DNA of 64,000 nt, from NCBI RefSeq assembly GCF_000473065.1, contig NZ_AXAZ01000010.1:1-64000 (forward strand), in the 5' to 3' direction. The notes under the pieces are model-generated. The model worked only from the letters and a program-made list of their open reading frames with translations. It did not search any database and was not told where the DNA came from. Position 1 is the stretch's first letter. Each line of letters opens with the position of its first letter. A program made the position numbers and the translations under genes. This DNA is from Bradyrhizobium sp. WSM1743. GTDB lineage: Bacteria > Pseudomonadota > Alphaproteobacteria > Rhizobiales > Xanthobacteraceae. Positions 1-8,842 of this stretch are shown piece by piece.

Positions 1-282
1 CTGGAAGCAATGGAAGCGTGGGAGCACCCGCTTCGCCGAGTTGCGACGTCGCGGCGTCGGCCGGAATCTGGCGGCACAAACCGTCGGCAACCCACATGGC
101 CCTTGGCGGCTCGCGAACAGCCCCGCGCTCACCATCGCCATGCCAATCGCGTTCTTCAGGGCACTCGGCTTGGCTTCCGTCGCGGCACAGCAACCAGCAT
201 AATCTACCGAACCGCCGGATACGGACCCGTATGTCCGGTGGTGTGGGAGGGGAGAAGCCGCGAGGCTTCCCCCTATCCCGAT
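1..282 (+). mobile_element. 3' end of a group II intron (truncated by window edge)
   Basis: The segment holds the C-terminal codons of an intron-encoded reverse transcriptase (2-202) followed by RNA-like structure. A domain V-like hairpin lies at about 209-243, with CCGCCGGA pairing with TCCGGTGG around a TACGG/CCGTA inner stem. A domain VI-like stem at about 244-280 pairs GGGAGGGGAGAAGCC with GGCTTCCCCC and CCC and leaves an A in CTATCCC unpaired, as expected for the branch point. The 3' boundary near 282 (CCCGAT) is inferred from family resemblance. The 5' part lies outside the window, so completeness and mobility cannot be judged. Confidence 0.75.
2..202 (+). CDS. Group II intron reverse transcriptase/maturase, C-terminal fragment
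   Basis: The frame is open from the window edge to a TAA at 200-202 and gives 66 residues. It starts WKQWKRGSTRFAEL and contains AAQTVGNPHGPWRLANSPAL followed by a short hydrophobic tail. The HGPWR.ANSPAL segment is the recognisable C-terminal end of bacterial group II intron maturases (the group II maturase-specific region and its tail). Intron structure continues directly downstream, which supports the call. Only the end is present, so the catalytic YADD region cannot be checked. No start codon lies in the window; the gene begins further left. Confidence 0.8.
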   Translation, partial: WKQWKRGSTRFAELRRRGVGRNLAAQTVGNPHGPWRLANSPALTIAMPIAFFRALGLASVAAQQPA

Positions 283-299
283 TGCAGCGGCATACTCCG

Positions 300-489
300 C
301 TGTCGTCCCGGACAAGCGCGCCGTAAACGCGCGCAGATCCGGGACCCAGCCACAGGAGTAGCCGTTGCGCGAAGCTCGCAACTTCGAGTCTTCGCCAAAC
401 CACTCCCTGTTGGGTATGGGTCCCGGATCGGCGCTCCGCCCTGGACAACGCTGCGCGTTGCCAAGAGCTGCGCTTGTCCGGGACGACAG
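300..489. repeat. Long palindromic intergenic repeat (CCCGGAC family)
   Basis: The ends form a perfect 20-bp inverted repeat, CTGTCGTCCCGGACAAGCGC at 300-319 and its complement at 470-489. Internal shorter arms (GGGACCCA / TGGGTCCC) are present. Diverged relatives occur at 7818-7937, 8701-8834, 17131-17306 and 29464-29596. The reading frames across it (10-573, 18-326) lack any recognisable protein features. With the intron tail it fills the 282-631 stretch upstream of sppA; nothing else is evident there. Confidence 0.75.
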
Positions 490-631
490 CGAGGCTGTGG
501 CGGCGCGGCGGCCCTCACCCAGCTCCCAGCCTTCATTTCTTCAAATTGCGCCGCAATTGATGTATCCAGATAAGCCAATGGTCACGCTGTGACGGCACAA
601 CGCGCCCAGCCTTTCATTTGGAGATATTCCG

Positions 632-1612
632 ATGTCGCTCGATTCGGACATCATCGTCGATCGCCGCAGGATCCGCCGCAAGCTGACGTTCTGGCGTGTG
701 ATCGCCGCGCTGATCGCGATCGCGGCGATTGCGAGCTTCGCGCTGATTGCGACACCCGGCGCGCGCGGCACCTTCGCATCCGCCGGCTCGATCGCGCGCG
801 TTCATATCGATGGATTGATCCGCAGCGATTCCGATCGCACGCAGGCGCTGGAGCGGCTCGAGAATTCGCAGGCCGCTGCCGTCATCGTTCATATCAACTC
901 ACCGGGCGGCACCACCGCCGGCTCCGAGCAGCTTTACGATTCGCTGGTCCGGCTCAAGGCGAAGAAGCCGCTCGTCGTCGTGGTCGAGGGTCTCGCTGCC
1001 TCCGGGGGCTACATCACGGCGATCGCGAGCGATCACATCATCGCCCAGCAGAGCTCGCTGGTCGGGTCGATCGGCGTGCTGTTCCAGTACCCCAACCTCA
1101 CCGATCTGCTGAAGACCATCGGCGTCAAGGTCGAGGAGGTGAAGTCCTCGCCGCTGAAGGCCGCGCCCAACGGTTTTGAGCCGACCAGTCCCGAGGCCCG
1201 CGCCGCGCTCGATGCGCTGGTGAAGGATTCCTATGCCTGGTTCAAGGGCCTCGTGAAGGAGCGGCGTGGCATGGATGACACGCAGCTCGAAAAAGTCGCT
1301 GATGGCCGCGTCTTCACCGGCCGCCAGGCGATCGATCTCAAGCTGATCGACCAGATCGGCGACGAGAAGACGGCCGTGACCTGGCTGGTCGAGCACAAGA
1401 GCGTCAAGAAGGGGCTGCCCGTGCGCGATTACAAGCTCGAGCCGCGCTTCGGCGATCTGCCGTTCCTCAAGACCGCCGCCGCCGTGACGCTGGAAACGCT
1501 GGGTTTGGGGTCGATTGCGCATCAGATCGGGCAAACCGGCGTCGCACAGGCGGTCGATCGGCTCGGAATGGATGGAATGCTGGCGTTGTGGCAGCCGGCT
1601 GCGTCGAACTGA
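632..1612 (+). CDS. sppA: Signal peptide peptidase SppA, short form (S49 family)
   Basis: A membrane-bound serine protease that degrades signal peptides after their release by signal peptidase. The 326-residue product has an N-terminal positively charged stretch, one membrane segment at about residues 20-40, and the S49 core. The nucleophile is Ser124 in LAASGGY. Lys176 in KSSPLKAAP sits 52 residues later, matching the Ser/Lys dyad spacing of short-form bacterial SppA. The length fits the single-domain form, not the double-length E. coli form. The start is supported by GGAG about ten bases upstream. ihfB follows in the same direction 172 bp later, a common order in related rhizobia. Confidence 0.93.
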   Translation: MSLDSDIIVDRRRIRRKLTFWRVIAALIAIAAIASFALIATPGARGTFASAGSIARVHIDGLIRSDSDRTQALERLENSQAAAVIVHINSPGGTTAGSEQLYDSLVRLKAKKPLVVVVEGLAASGGYITAIASDHIIAQQSSLVGSIGVLFQYPNLTDLLKTIGVKVEEVKSSPLKAAPNGFEPTSPEARAALDALVKDSYAWFKGLVKERRGMDDTQLEKVADGRVFTGRQAIDLKLIDQIGDEKTAVTWLVEHKSVKKGLPVRDYKLEPRFGDLPFLKTAAAVTLETLGLGSIAHQIGQTGVAQAVDRLGMDGMLALWQPAASN

Positions 1613-1784
1613 CCGGAGACAGGCGAGTTCCGAAAGCTTTTCCCGTCCGGCGCGTGCCGGCGCAGCCCGCTTTTTCGGCATTTGTCACGCATTTTCACGA
1701 CGCTCAACCTTGATTTAGCGTCTTGACAGATCACGGTATTTTCACGGAAATGGTCATCCGCACGCTTCCGGGTCCTATCTCTCG

Positions 1785-2090
1785 ATGATCAAATCCGAAC
1801 TTGTTCAGCGTATCGCCGAGCACAACCCGCATCTGTACCAGCGGGATGTCGAGAACATTGTGAATGCGATTCTCGAAGAGATCGTAGCGGCGCTTGCACG
1901 CGGCGATCGCGTCGAGCTGCGCGGCTTCGGTGCCTTCTCGGTCAAGCATCGCCCAGCGCGCGCAGGGCGCAATCCACGCACCGGCGCCCATGTGCCCGTC
2001 GATCAGAAGAGCGTTCCGTTCTTCAAGACCGGCAAGGAAATGCGCGAGCGGCTGAACCGCGACCATCCGGATCCCGGCGCGGCAGACTAA
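1785..2090 (+). CDS. ihfB: Integration host factor subunit beta
   Basis: A small DNA-bending protein of the HU/IHF family. The 101-residue product starts [19 protein letters not shown], has the family core [11 protein letters not shown] at about residues 44-54, and carries the DNA-intercalating arm sequence GRNPRTG, with [20 protein letters not shown] closing the fold. This pattern is the beta subunit; the alpha partner is not in the window. It would heterodimerise with IhfA and act in nucleoid organisation, recombination and sigma-54 promoter architecture. A good intrinsic terminator follows directly. Confidence 0.95.
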   Translation: MIKSELVQRIAEHNPHLYQRDVENIVNAILEEIVAALARGDRVELRGFGAFSVKHRPARAGRNPRTGAHVPVDQKSVPFFKTGKEMRERLNRDHPDPGAAD

Positions 2091-2091
2091 G

Positions 2092-2116
2092 GCGCGATGT
2101 GATCGCGCTTTAGTTT
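2092..2116 (+). terminator. Rho-independent terminator after ihfB
   Basis: A 7-bp stem, GCGCGAT (2092-2098) and ATCGCGC (2102-2108), with a 3-base loop, is followed by TTTAGTTT. It begins two bases after the ihfB stop codon. Confidence 0.7.
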
Positions 2117-2123
2117 ATCGTCT

Positions 2124-2172
2124 GAGCATGATCTTTTCGGAAAACCGCTGCACACTTTTCCGGATCATGCTC
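2124..2172. repeat. Palindromic repeat (GAGCATGATC family)
   Basis: Arms GAGCATGATC (2124-2133) and GATCATGCTC (2163-2172) enclose a second pair, TTTTCGGAAAA and TTTTCCG, around CCGCTGCAC. From general knowledge this is a widespread Bradyrhizobium/Rhizobiales intergenic palindrome. Only this copy was noticed here. Confidence 0.7.
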
Positions 2173-2246
2173 TAGGGCCGGCCTCAGGGTTTTTCGCGGT
2201 CGCGCAGGATGCGGCCGCAAGCTTGATTGATGGCGAGCGAAACGAG

Positions 2247-2639
2247 ATGCGAAAGTTCCTGACCGCGCTGATCGTGATTCCGCTGGGCCTGATCCTGGTG
2301 GCGTTTGCCGTCGCCAACCGGCATTTCGTCACGGTATCCTTCGACCCCCTCATTTCCGACGATCCGTCACTGTCGATGACGTTGCCGCTGTTCCTGCTGC
2401 TGATCCTGGTGGCGGCCGTCGGGGTCTTCGCAGGCGGGTCTGCCGTCTGGTTCGGCCAGCGGCGCTGGCGGCGCGCGGCGCGCCGGAACGATGCGGAGGC
2501 CCGGGCCGCCCGGGCCGAACTGGCCGATCTGCGGGCCCGGGCGACCGCAGCGAAGCCCGAGTCCCAGCGCCTTCCCGTTCCCTCCGGGGTCGGCCTGTAC
2601 GGGCCCATCGGGCGAGACAAGCAGCGCGCGACGTTGTAG
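2247..2639 (+). CDS. LapA-domain (DUF1049) inner-membrane protein
   Basis: The protein has two hydrophobic segments, about residues 4-24 (FLTALIVIPLGLILVAFAVA) and residues 44-66 (MTLPLFLLLILVAAVGVFAGG). A basic, Arg/Ala-rich cytoplasmic tail follows with a predicted coiled coil (RNDAEARAARAELADLRARA). This is the layout of LapA/DUF1049 proteins, which in E. coli work with LapB in controlling lipopolysaccharide synthesis. No lapB is adjacent. The ATG at 2247 is preferred over an upstream TTG at 2223 because it starts directly before the first membrane segment and has GGCGAG at a usual distance. trpF lies 63 bp downstream. Confidence 0.75.
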   Translation: MRKFLTALIVIPLGLILVAFAVANRHFVTVSFDPLISDDPSLSMTLPLFLLLILVAAVGVFAGGSAVWFGQRRWRRAARRNDAEARAARAELADLRARATAAKPESQRLPVPSGVGLYGPIGRDKQRATL

Positions 2640-2702
2640 AAGCGGCCCCGACCGAAAAACCTGCTTTCCGGCCGGCTTGCGGCCTCCATTTGCCTTGAGA
2701 CC

Positions 2703-3374
2703 ATGTCCCTGCTCGTCAAGATCTGCGGCCTGTCCACGCCCGAGACGCTCGAAACGGCGCTCGAGGCGGGTGCCGACATGGTGGGGTTCGTGTTCTTTCC
2801 GCCGTCGCCGCGGCATCTCTCCCTGGAGCTCGGCCGCGACCTCGGCCGCCAGGTGAAGGGGCGCGCGCTTAAAGTGGCGCTCACCGTCGACGCCGACGAT
2901 GCCACGCTCGACAACGTCATGGACGCGCTGTCGCCGGACATTCTCCAGCTCCATGGCAAGGAGAGCGTGGCGCGGCTGCGCGACATCAAGCAGCGGTTCG
3001 GCCGCCCCGTGATGAAGGCGGTGCCGGTCGCAACAGCAGCCGATCTCGTCGTGCTGCCCGGCTACGCCGCGGTCGCCGACCGCATCCTGTTCGATGCGCG
3101 TGCACCGAAGGATGCGACGCGGCCCGGCGGCTTAGGTGAGCCGTTCGACTGGCACCTGCTGGAACATCTTGATCTGAAGCTGCCCTACATGGTCTCGGGC
3201 GGGCTGCACGCCGACAACCTGGCCGAAGCCCTCCGTGTCACCCGCGCCGGCGGCGTCGATGTGTCCTCCGGTGTCGAGAGCGCCTCCGGCGTCAAGGATC
3301 CCGAGATGATCCAGGCCTTCATCCGCGCCGCGCGCGCCACCCAAGATGCAAGTCAAGAGTTGAGCGTTCGATGA
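2703..3374 (+). CDS. trpF: Phosphoribosylanthranilate isomerase
   Basis: Catalyses the Amadori rearrangement of phosphoribosylanthranilate to CdRP, the third step from chorismate to tryptophan. The 223-residue (beta/alpha)8 barrel shows the family motifs VKICGL with catalytic Cys8 as general base, [25 protein letters not shown] and ILFDAR with catalytic Asp131. The phosphate-binding region SGGL...[10 protein letters not shown] is present near the C-terminus. The stop overlaps the trpB start by 4 bp (ATGA at 3371-3374), so translation is probably coupled. trpC, trpD and trpE are not in the window, so the pathway is split between loci. Confidence 0.96.
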   Translation: MSLLVKICGLSTPETLETALEAGADMVGFVFFPPSPRHLSLELGRDLGRQVKGRALKVALTVDADDATLDNVMDALSPDILQLHGKESVARLRDIKQRFGRPVMKAVPVATAADLVVLPGYAAVADRILFDARAPKDATRPGGLGEPFDWHLLEHLDLKLPYMVSGGLHADNLAEALRVTRAGGVDVSSGVESASGVKDPEMIQAFIRAARATQDASQELSVR

Positions 3375-4585
3375 ACATCGCCAAACCCAATTCCTATCGC
3401 AGCGGGCCCGACGAGCGCGGCCATTTCGGCATTTTCGGCGGCCGCTTCGTCGCCGAAACGCTGATGCCGCTGATCCTCGACCTGGAGAAGGCCTACACCG
3501 CCGCCAAGGCCGATCCGGCCTTCCAGGCCGAGATGAACGGCTACCTCAAGAACTATGTCGGCCGGCCCTCACCGCTCTATTTCGCCGAACGCCTCACCGA
3601 GCATCTCGGCGGCGCAAAGATCTACCTCAAGCGCGAAGAGCTCAACCACACCGGCTCGCACAAGGTGAACAACGTGCTCGGCCAGATCATGCTGGCACGG
3701 CGCATGGGCAAGAAGCGCATCATCGCCGAAACCGGCGCCGGCCAGCACGGCGTCGCCACTGCAACGCTGTGCGCGCGCTTTGGCCTGGAATGTGTGGTCT
3801 ATATGGGCGCCGTCGATGTCGAGCGGCAACAGCCCAACGTCATCCGCATGGAGATGCTGGGCGCGAAGGTGTTTCCGGTGCAGTCGGGCACGCGCACGCT
3901 CAAGGACGCCATGAACGAGGCGCTGCGCGACTGGGTCACCAACGTGCATAACACCTTCTATTGCATCGGCACGGTGGCGGGCCCGCATCCCTATCCGACG
4001 CTGGTGCGCGACTTCCAGTCGATCATCGGCAACGAGACCAAGGCGCAGATGCAGGAGATCGAAGGGCGCCTGCCGGATTCGCTGGTCGCCTGCATCGGCG
4101 GCGGCTCCAATGCGATGGGCCTGTTCCATCCGTTCCTCGATGATCCCAGCGTTGAGATCTTCGGCGTCGAAGCCGCGGGCCATGGCCTCACGCAGCTGCA
4201 CGCGGCCTCGATCGCGGGCGGCCGTCCCGGCGTGCTGCATGGCAACCGCACCTACCTCCTGATGGATGCCGACGGCCAGATCCAGGACGCGCATTCGATC
4301 TCCGCCGGCCTCGATTATCCCGGCATCGGCCCGGAGCATTCCTGGCTGCACGAGGTCGGCCGCGTGAACTATCTCTCCGCGACCGACGACGAGGCGCTCG
4401 CGGCGTTCCAGCTGCTGTCGAAGCTCGAAGGCATCATCCCCGCGCTCGAGCCCGCCCATGCCATCGCCAAGGTGATGGAGCTCGCGCCGAAACGGCCGAA
4501 AGACCACCTGATGGTCGTCAATCTCTCCGGCCGCGGCGACAAGGACGTTCCGCAGGTCGGCGACATCCTGAGGGGCAAGAAGTGA
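3371..4585 (+). CDS. trpB: Tryptophan synthase beta subunit
   Basis: A PLP enzyme that condenses indole with serine. The 404-residue product has [11 protein letters not shown], with Lys98 as the PLP Schiff-base lysine, and GGGSNAMG, which binds the cofactor phosphate. [12 protein letters not shown] near residue 65 and the C-terminal NLSGRGDKD are also typical of the short TrpB1 type that partners TrpA. It is coupled by 4-bp overlaps to trpF upstream and to trpA downstream (GTGA at 4582-4585). Confidence 0.97.
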   Translation: MNIAKPNSYRSGPDERGHFGIFGGRFVAETLMPLILDLEKAYTAAKADPAFQAEMNGYLKNYVGRPSPLYFAERLTEHLGGAKIYLKREELNHTGSHKVNNVLGQIMLARRMGKKRIIAETGAGQHGVATATLCARFGLECVVYMGAVDVERQQPNVIRMEMLGAKVFPVQSGTRTLKDAMNEALRDWVTNVHNTFYCIGTVAGPHPYPTLVRDFQSIIGNETKAQMQEIEGRLPDSLVACIGGGSNAMGLFHPFLDDPSVEIFGVEAAGHGLTQLHAASIAGGRPGVLHGNRTYLLMDADGQIQDAHSISAGLDYPGIGPEHSWLHEVGRVNYLSATDDEALAAFQLLSKLEGIIPALEPAHAIAKVMELAPKRPKDHLMVVNLSGRGDKDVPQVGDILRGKK

Positions 4586-5418
4586 CCACGCGTATCGATA
4601 CCCGTTTTGCCGAGCTGAAAAAGGCCGGCCGCTCGGCCTTCGTGACCTTCCTGATGGCCGGCGATCCCGATCCCGCGACGTCGCTCGAGATCATCAAGGC
4701 GCTGCCGAAGTCCGGCGCCGACGTGATCGAGATCGGCATGCCTTTCACCGATCCGATGGCCGATGGCCCGTCGATCCAGGCTGCCGGCCTGCGGGCACTC
4801 AAGGCCGGCATGACGCTGAAGAAGATGCTGGAACTGGTGCGCGGCTTCCGCAAGGATGACGACGCGACGCCGATCGTGCTGATGGGCTATTACAATCCGA
4901 TCTACATCTACGGGGTCGACAAGTTCCTGGTTGACGCGAAGAGCGCCGGCGTCGACGGCCTCATCATCGTCGACCTGCCGCCGGAGGAAGACGACGAGCT
5001 GTGCCTGCCCGCGATGAAGGCCGGCCTGAACTTCATTCGCCTGGCGACGCCGACCACCGACGACAAGCGTCTGCCGGCCGTGCTCGCCAACACCTCGGGG
5101 TTTGTCTACTACGTCTCGATCACCGGCATCACCGGCGCTGCGGCTGCGGACTCCACGGCCGTCAGCGAGGCGGTTGCCCGCATCAAGCGACACACAAAAC
5201 TGCCGGTCTGCGTCGGCTTCGGCATCCGCACGCCGGAGGCCGCCCGCGCCATCGCATCCCATGCCAACGGCGCGGTGGTCGGGACCGCCTTGGTGGATGC
5301 GCTCAAGAACAGCCTCGATGCGGAGGGGCGCGCCACCGCCAAAACCGTTAACGCCGTGGCTGAGCTGACGGCGGCCCTGGCCCACGGCGTCAAGGGCGCG
5401 CAACAGGCGGCCGAATAG
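4582..5418 (+). CDS. trpA: Tryptophan synthase alpha subunit
   Basis: Cleaves indole-3-glycerol phosphate to indole, which is channelled to TrpB in the alpha2-beta2 complex. The 278-residue barrel carries the signature [16 protein letters not shown] with catalytic Glu50 and Asp61, PPEEDDEL in the loop region, and VGFGIRTPE plus VVGTALV in the phosphate-binding part. The start codon is GTG within the 4-bp overlap with trpB. accD follows after 111 bp, the standard trpFBA-accD-folC order of alphaproteobacteria. Confidence 0.97.
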   Translation: MTTRIDTRFAELKKAGRSAFVTFLMAGDPDPATSLEIIKALPKSGADVIEIGMPFTDPMADGPSIQAAGLRALKAGMTLKKMLELVRGFRKDDDATPIVLMGYYNPIYIYGVDKFLVDAKSAGVDGLIIVDLPPEEDDELCLPAMKAGLNFIRLATPTTDDKRLPAVLANTSGFVYYVSITGITGAAAADSTAVSEAVARIKRHTKLPVCVGFGIRTPEAARAIASHANGAVVGTALVDALKNSLDAEGRATAKTVNAVAELTAALAHGVKGAQQAAE

Positions 5419-5529
5419 GCCATAATTCCGCTGCCAAGGCGGCCGACACGGCGGCTTGCCGGGCAGACGTCCGGCCGCCATATATCGTTCAGGCGATCCG
5501 CGAGGCGGGTTCGCACATCGGAGCAAACC

Positions 5530-6471
5530 ATGAACTGGCTTACCAATGTGGTCCGGCCGAAGATCCGCAACATGCTGCGGCGGGAGACGCCGGAGAATCT
5601 TTGGATCAAGTGCCCGGATTCCGGACAGCTCGTGTTCTACAAGGACGTCGAGGCCAACCAGTTCGTCATTCCCGGCTCGAACTACCACATGCGCATGGGC
5701 GCGGTGGCGCGCCTGAAGTCGATTTTCGACAACGAGACCTGGTTCGATGTCGCGTTGCCTGAGGTCACGCCCGACCCGCTCAAGTTCCGTGACGAGAAGA
5801 AATATGTCGACCGCATCAAGGATGCGCGGGCGCGGACCAATCTGAACGACGCGGTCAAGGTCGGCTACGGCAAGCTCGAAGGTGCCGCCGTCGTCGTCGC
5901 CGTGCAGGATTTCGACTTCATGGGCGGCTCGCTCGGCATGGCCGCGGGCGAAGCCATCGTGCGCGGAATGGAACTCGCGGTCGAGAAGAAGTCGCCCTTC
6001 ATCGTGTTCGCCGCATCAGGCGGCGCCCGCATGCAGGAGGGCATCCTGTCGCTGATGCAGATGCCGCGCACCACCGTGGCGGTGCAGATGCTGCGCGAGG
6101 CAAAACTGCCCTACATCGTCGTGCTGACCAACCCGACCACCGGCGGCGTCACCGCCTCCTATGCGATGCTCGGCGACGTGCAGATTGCCGAGCCCGGCGC
6201 GCTGATCGGCTTTGCCGGCGCGCGCGTGATCGAGCAGACCATCCGCGAGAAGCTGCCCGAGGGCTTCCAGCGCGCCGAATATCTCAAGGAGCACGGCATG
6301 GTCGACATGGTCGTGCATCGCCACGATCTGCGTCCGACCCTGGCGCGGCTGTGCCGCCTGCTGACCAAGGCGCCGGCGCAGGAAGGCGCTTCGAAGCCGG
6401 CGCAGCCGGTGACGAGCCCGGCGCAGATCGTATCGGCCGCCGAGACGGCGCCGGCCGCGCCGCACGCGTGA
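5530..6471 (+). CDS. accD: Acetyl-CoA carboxylase carboxyltransferase subunit beta
   Basis: With AccA this forms the carboxyltransferase that makes malonyl-CoA for fatty-acid synthesis. The 313-residue product has the crotonase-like core ([61 protein letters not shown]). The N-terminal zinc ribbon of the E. coli protein is degenerate: of its four cysteine positions only Cys28 remains, with Ser31, Ile47 and Ser50 at the others. A Pro/Ala-rich tail follows from about residue 285. GGAG lies about seven bases before the ATG. Its stop overlaps folC by 4 bp. Confidence 0.96.
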   Translation: MNWLTNVVRPKIRNMLRRETPENLWIKCPDSGQLVFYKDVEANQFVIPGSNYHMRMGAVARLKSIFDNETWFDVALPEVTPDPLKFRDEKKYVDRIKDARARTNLNDAVKVGYGKLEGAAVVVAVQDFDFMGGSLGMAAGEAIVRGMELAVEKKSPFIVFAASGGARMQEGILSLMQMPRTTVAVQMLREAKLPYIVVLTNPTTGGVTASYAMLGDVQIAEPGALIGFAGARVIEQTIREKLPEGFQRAEYLKEHGMVDMVVHRHDLRPTLARLCRLLTKAPAQEGASKPAQPVTSPAQIVSAAETAPAAPHA

Positions 6472-7811
6472 ACGCCTCCCCTGACACTGCAAAGACACCG
6501 CTCGGCGAATTGATCGGGCGGCTGTCGGCCCTGCATCAGAAGCGCATCGATCTCGGGCTGGAGCGGATGCACCGCCTGCTCGAACGGCTCGGTCATCCCG
6601 GACGCAAGCTCCCGCCGGTGATCCATGTCGCCGGCACCAACGGCAAGGGCTCGACGCTCGCTTATCTGCGCGCGACGCTGGAGGCTTCAGGCTCGCGGGT
6701 CCATGCCTACACCTCGCCCTATCTGGTCCGCATCAACGAATGTTTCCGGCTCGGCCGCGTGGGCGGCGGCGTGCTCGTCGATGACGACGAGTTGCATGCC
6801 GCGCTTGAAGAGGTCGAGCGCGTCAATGCCGGCGAGGCCGCAACATTGTTCGAGCTGAAGACCGCCGCCGCTTTCCTGCTGTTTGCGCAGAATCCGGCCG
6901 ACGTGGTGCTGCTCGAGGTCGGTCTCGGCGGGCGGCTCGATTCGACCAATGTGGTCGATACGCCGGTGGCCTGCGTGATCACGCCCATCAGCATGGATCA
7001 CATGGATTTCCTCGGTGATACCCTGGCCTCGATAGCCGGCGAGAAGGCCGCGATCATCAAGCGCGGCGTGCCCGTGATTTGCGCCGAGCAAATGCCGGAG
7101 GCGATGGCCGCGATCGAAGCGCAGGCGAAGCGCATGCGTGCGCCGCTGTTTGCCGCAAACGAGAGCTGGCACGTCAATGTCGAGCGCGGGCGTCTGGTCT
7201 ATTCCGACGAGCGGGGCTTGATGGATCTGCCGGCGCCGCGTCTGTTCGGCCGCCACCAATTCGCCAACGCCGGGCTCGCGATCGCGACGCTGCGCGCGAT
7301 TCCGACCTTCAAGATCCCCCACGCCGCGTTCGAGGCCGGCATCGTCGGCGCTGAATGGCCGGCGCGGATGCAGCGCCTCACCTCGGGCGAGCTGCTGTCC
7401 TGGGGTCCGCAGAACTCGGAGATCTGGCTCGACGGCGGCCACAATGCCGAGGGCGGGCGCGTTGCGGCGGCCGCGCTCGGCGATCTCGAAGAACGCGTGT
7501 CGCGGCCGCTGGTGGTCATCGCCGGCATGATGGCCAACAAGGACGCGCAAGGCTTTCTCGCCAATTTCGCCGGCCTCACCCGTCACATCATCGCAGTGCC
7601 GATTCCCGATACCGAGAACGCGATGCCGGTCGACCGCCTCGCGGATGCCGCGCGCAGCCTCGGCATGCGCGTCGAGCCCGCGCCCTGCATCGAAGCCGCG
7701 CTGCGCGCGTTGGCGAAGCTCGCCTACGAGGTGCCGCCGCGCATCCTGATCACCGGCTCGCTGTATCTTGCCGGCCACGTGCTGGCGATCAACGGCACGC
7801 CGCCTGCATAG
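6468..7811 (+). CDS. folC: Bifunctional dihydrofolate synthase / folylpolyglutamate synthase
   Basis: Adds glutamate to dihydropteroate and to folates. The P-loop GTNGKGS is at residues 56-62 of [29 protein letters not shown] and the magnesium-site region [15 protein letters not shown] follow, then the Mur-ligase-type C-terminal domain with [12 protein letters not shown]. The upstream open frame extends into accD, but the GTG at 6468, which overlaps the accD stop by 4 bp, gives 447 residues and the usual N-terminus. Coupled translation with accD is likely. Confidence 0.95.
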   Translation: MNASPDTAKTPLGELIGRLSALHQKRIDLGLERMHRLLERLGHPGRKLPPVIHVAGTNGKGSTLAYLRATLEASGSRVHAYTSPYLVRINECFRLGRVGGGVLVDDDELHAALEEVERVNAGEAATLFELKTAAAFLLFAQNPADVVLLEVGLGGRLDSTNVVDTPVACVITPISMDHMDFLGDTLASIAGEKAAIIKRGVPVICAEQMPEAMAAIEAQAKRMRAPLFAANESWHVNVERGRLVYSDERGLMDLPAPRLFGRHQFANAGLAIATLRAIPTFKIPHAAFEAGIVGAEWPARMQRLTSGELLSWGPQNSEIWLDGGHNAEGGRVAAAALGDLEERVSRPLVVIAGMMANKDAQGFLANFAGLTRHIIAVPIPDTENAMPVDRLADAARSLGMRVEPAPCIEAALRALAKLAYEVPPRILITGSLYLAGHVLAINGTPPA

Positions 7812-7817
7812 TCTCCT

Positions 7818-7937
7818 GTCCCGGACAAGGCGCATCGCGTAAGCGATGAGCCGCAGAGCCGGGACCCAGAATGCCGCCATATGGGCCCCGGCTCTGCAGC
7901 GCACCGCGAAAGACGCGCTGCGCTGCGTCCGGAGCAC
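7818..7937. repeat. Palindromic intergenic repeat (CCCGGAC family)
   Basis: Outer arms GTCCCGGAC and GTCCGGAGCAC enclose inner arms GCAGAGCCGGGACCC and GGCCCCGGCTCTGC. It lies directly after folC and before the metallophosphoesterase start. Confidence 0.7.
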
Positions 7938-7953
7938 GAAAGAGAGACTGCAC

Positions 7954-8694
7954 ATGCGTTTTGCCGCCATCGCCGATATCCACGGAAACTACCTCGCGCT
8001 GGAAGCCGTCCTCGCCGATATCCGCGCGCTTGATATCACCGACATCGTCAATCTCGGCGACATGCTGAGCGGTCCGCTCGATGCGCGCCGCACCATCGAG
8101 ATATTGATGACGCTCGACGCCGTGCATGTGCGCGGCAATCACGACCGCTATCTGCTCGACCGTCCACCCGAGAAGATGGGCCCGTGGGATCGTCCCGCGC
8201 ATGCGCAGCTCGACGCCGCGCAACTCGACTGGCTGCGCGCGCAGCCGACGACGCGCGTCTTCCGCGAGCAGGTGTTTCTCTGTCACGCGACGCCCGGCAG
8301 CGACGAGGTCTACTGGCTCGACACCGTGCATCCCGACGGCGCGGTGGCGCTGTCGCCGCTCGATCGGATCGAGCAATTCGCGGGAGGCATCACGCAACCG
8401 CTGATCCTCTGCGCCCACACCCACCTCGCCCGTGCCGTGCGCTTGCGCGACGGCCGGCTGATCGTCAATCCCGGCAGCGTCGGCAGCCCTGGTTTTCGCG
8501 ACAAGCATCCATTCCCGCATGTCGTCGAAGCCGGCACGCCGCATGCGCGTTATGCGATCCTCGAATTCGCTGAGGGCGACTGGCAGGTGACGTTCCGACA
8601 CGTCGTATATGATCACGAAGCCATGGCCGCGCTGGCGCGGCGCAATGGTCAGCCGGAGCTGGCGAACGCGCTGGCGACGGGATGGATTGGGTAG
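7954..8694 (+). CDS. Metallophosphoesterase, YfcE-like
   Basis: A dinuclear-metal phosphoesterase of the calcineurin-like superfamily. The 246-residue product has all the metal motifs: DIH in IADIHGNYLA (residues 8-10), GDM in NLGDMLSG, GNHD, and CAHTHLAR, plus VNPGSVGSPGF near the C-terminus. No signal peptide is seen, so it should be cytoplasmic. The upstream open frame runs back into the repeat, but ATG 7954 has AGAGAGA ten bases upstream and begins the conserved fold. The substrate is unknown; relatives act on phosphodiesters or nucleotides. Confidence 0.85.
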   Translation: MRFAAIADIHGNYLALEAVLADIRALDITDIVNLGDMLSGPLDARRTIEILMTLDAVHVRGNHDRYLLDRPPEKMGPWDRPAHAQLDAAQLDWLRAQPTTRVFREQVFLCHATPGSDEVYWLDTVHPDGAVALSPLDRIEQFAGGITQPLILCAHTHLARAVRLRDGRLIVNPGSVGSPGFRDKHPFPHVVEAGTPHARYAILEFAEGDWQVTFRHVVYDHEAMAALARRNGQPELANALATGWIG

Positions 8695-8700
8695 TCATGC

Positions 8701-8834
8701 CTCGTGTCCCGGACGCGGTGCGGCATGAAATGACGCGACGCAGAGCCGGGACCCATGCTTCAGCGTACGCGCGGCCCCTGGGTCCCGGCTCTGCGGTGCA
8801 CCGCTTGCGCGCTGCACCTTGTCCGGGACACGAG
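8701..8834. repeat. Palindromic intergenic repeat (CCCGGAC family)
   Basis: A perfect 14-bp terminal inverted repeat, CTCGTGTCCCGGAC at 8701 and its complement ending at 8834, encloses a second pair, GCAGAGCCGGGACCCA and TGGGTCCCGGCTCTGC. It fills the gap between two convergent genes and ends nine bases from the ligase stop. Confidence 0.8.
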
Positions 8835-8842
8835 AGCGAACC

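Noticed and set aside
10-573. 187-residue open frame at the left edge
   Set aside because: It runs through the intron RNA structure and the palindromic repeat. The real coding signal is the maturase tail in another frame (2-202).
1723-1751. TTGACA upstream of ihfB as a promoter
   Set aside because: The -35-like hexamer is perfect but nothing resembling a -10 lies at 16-18 bp spacing.
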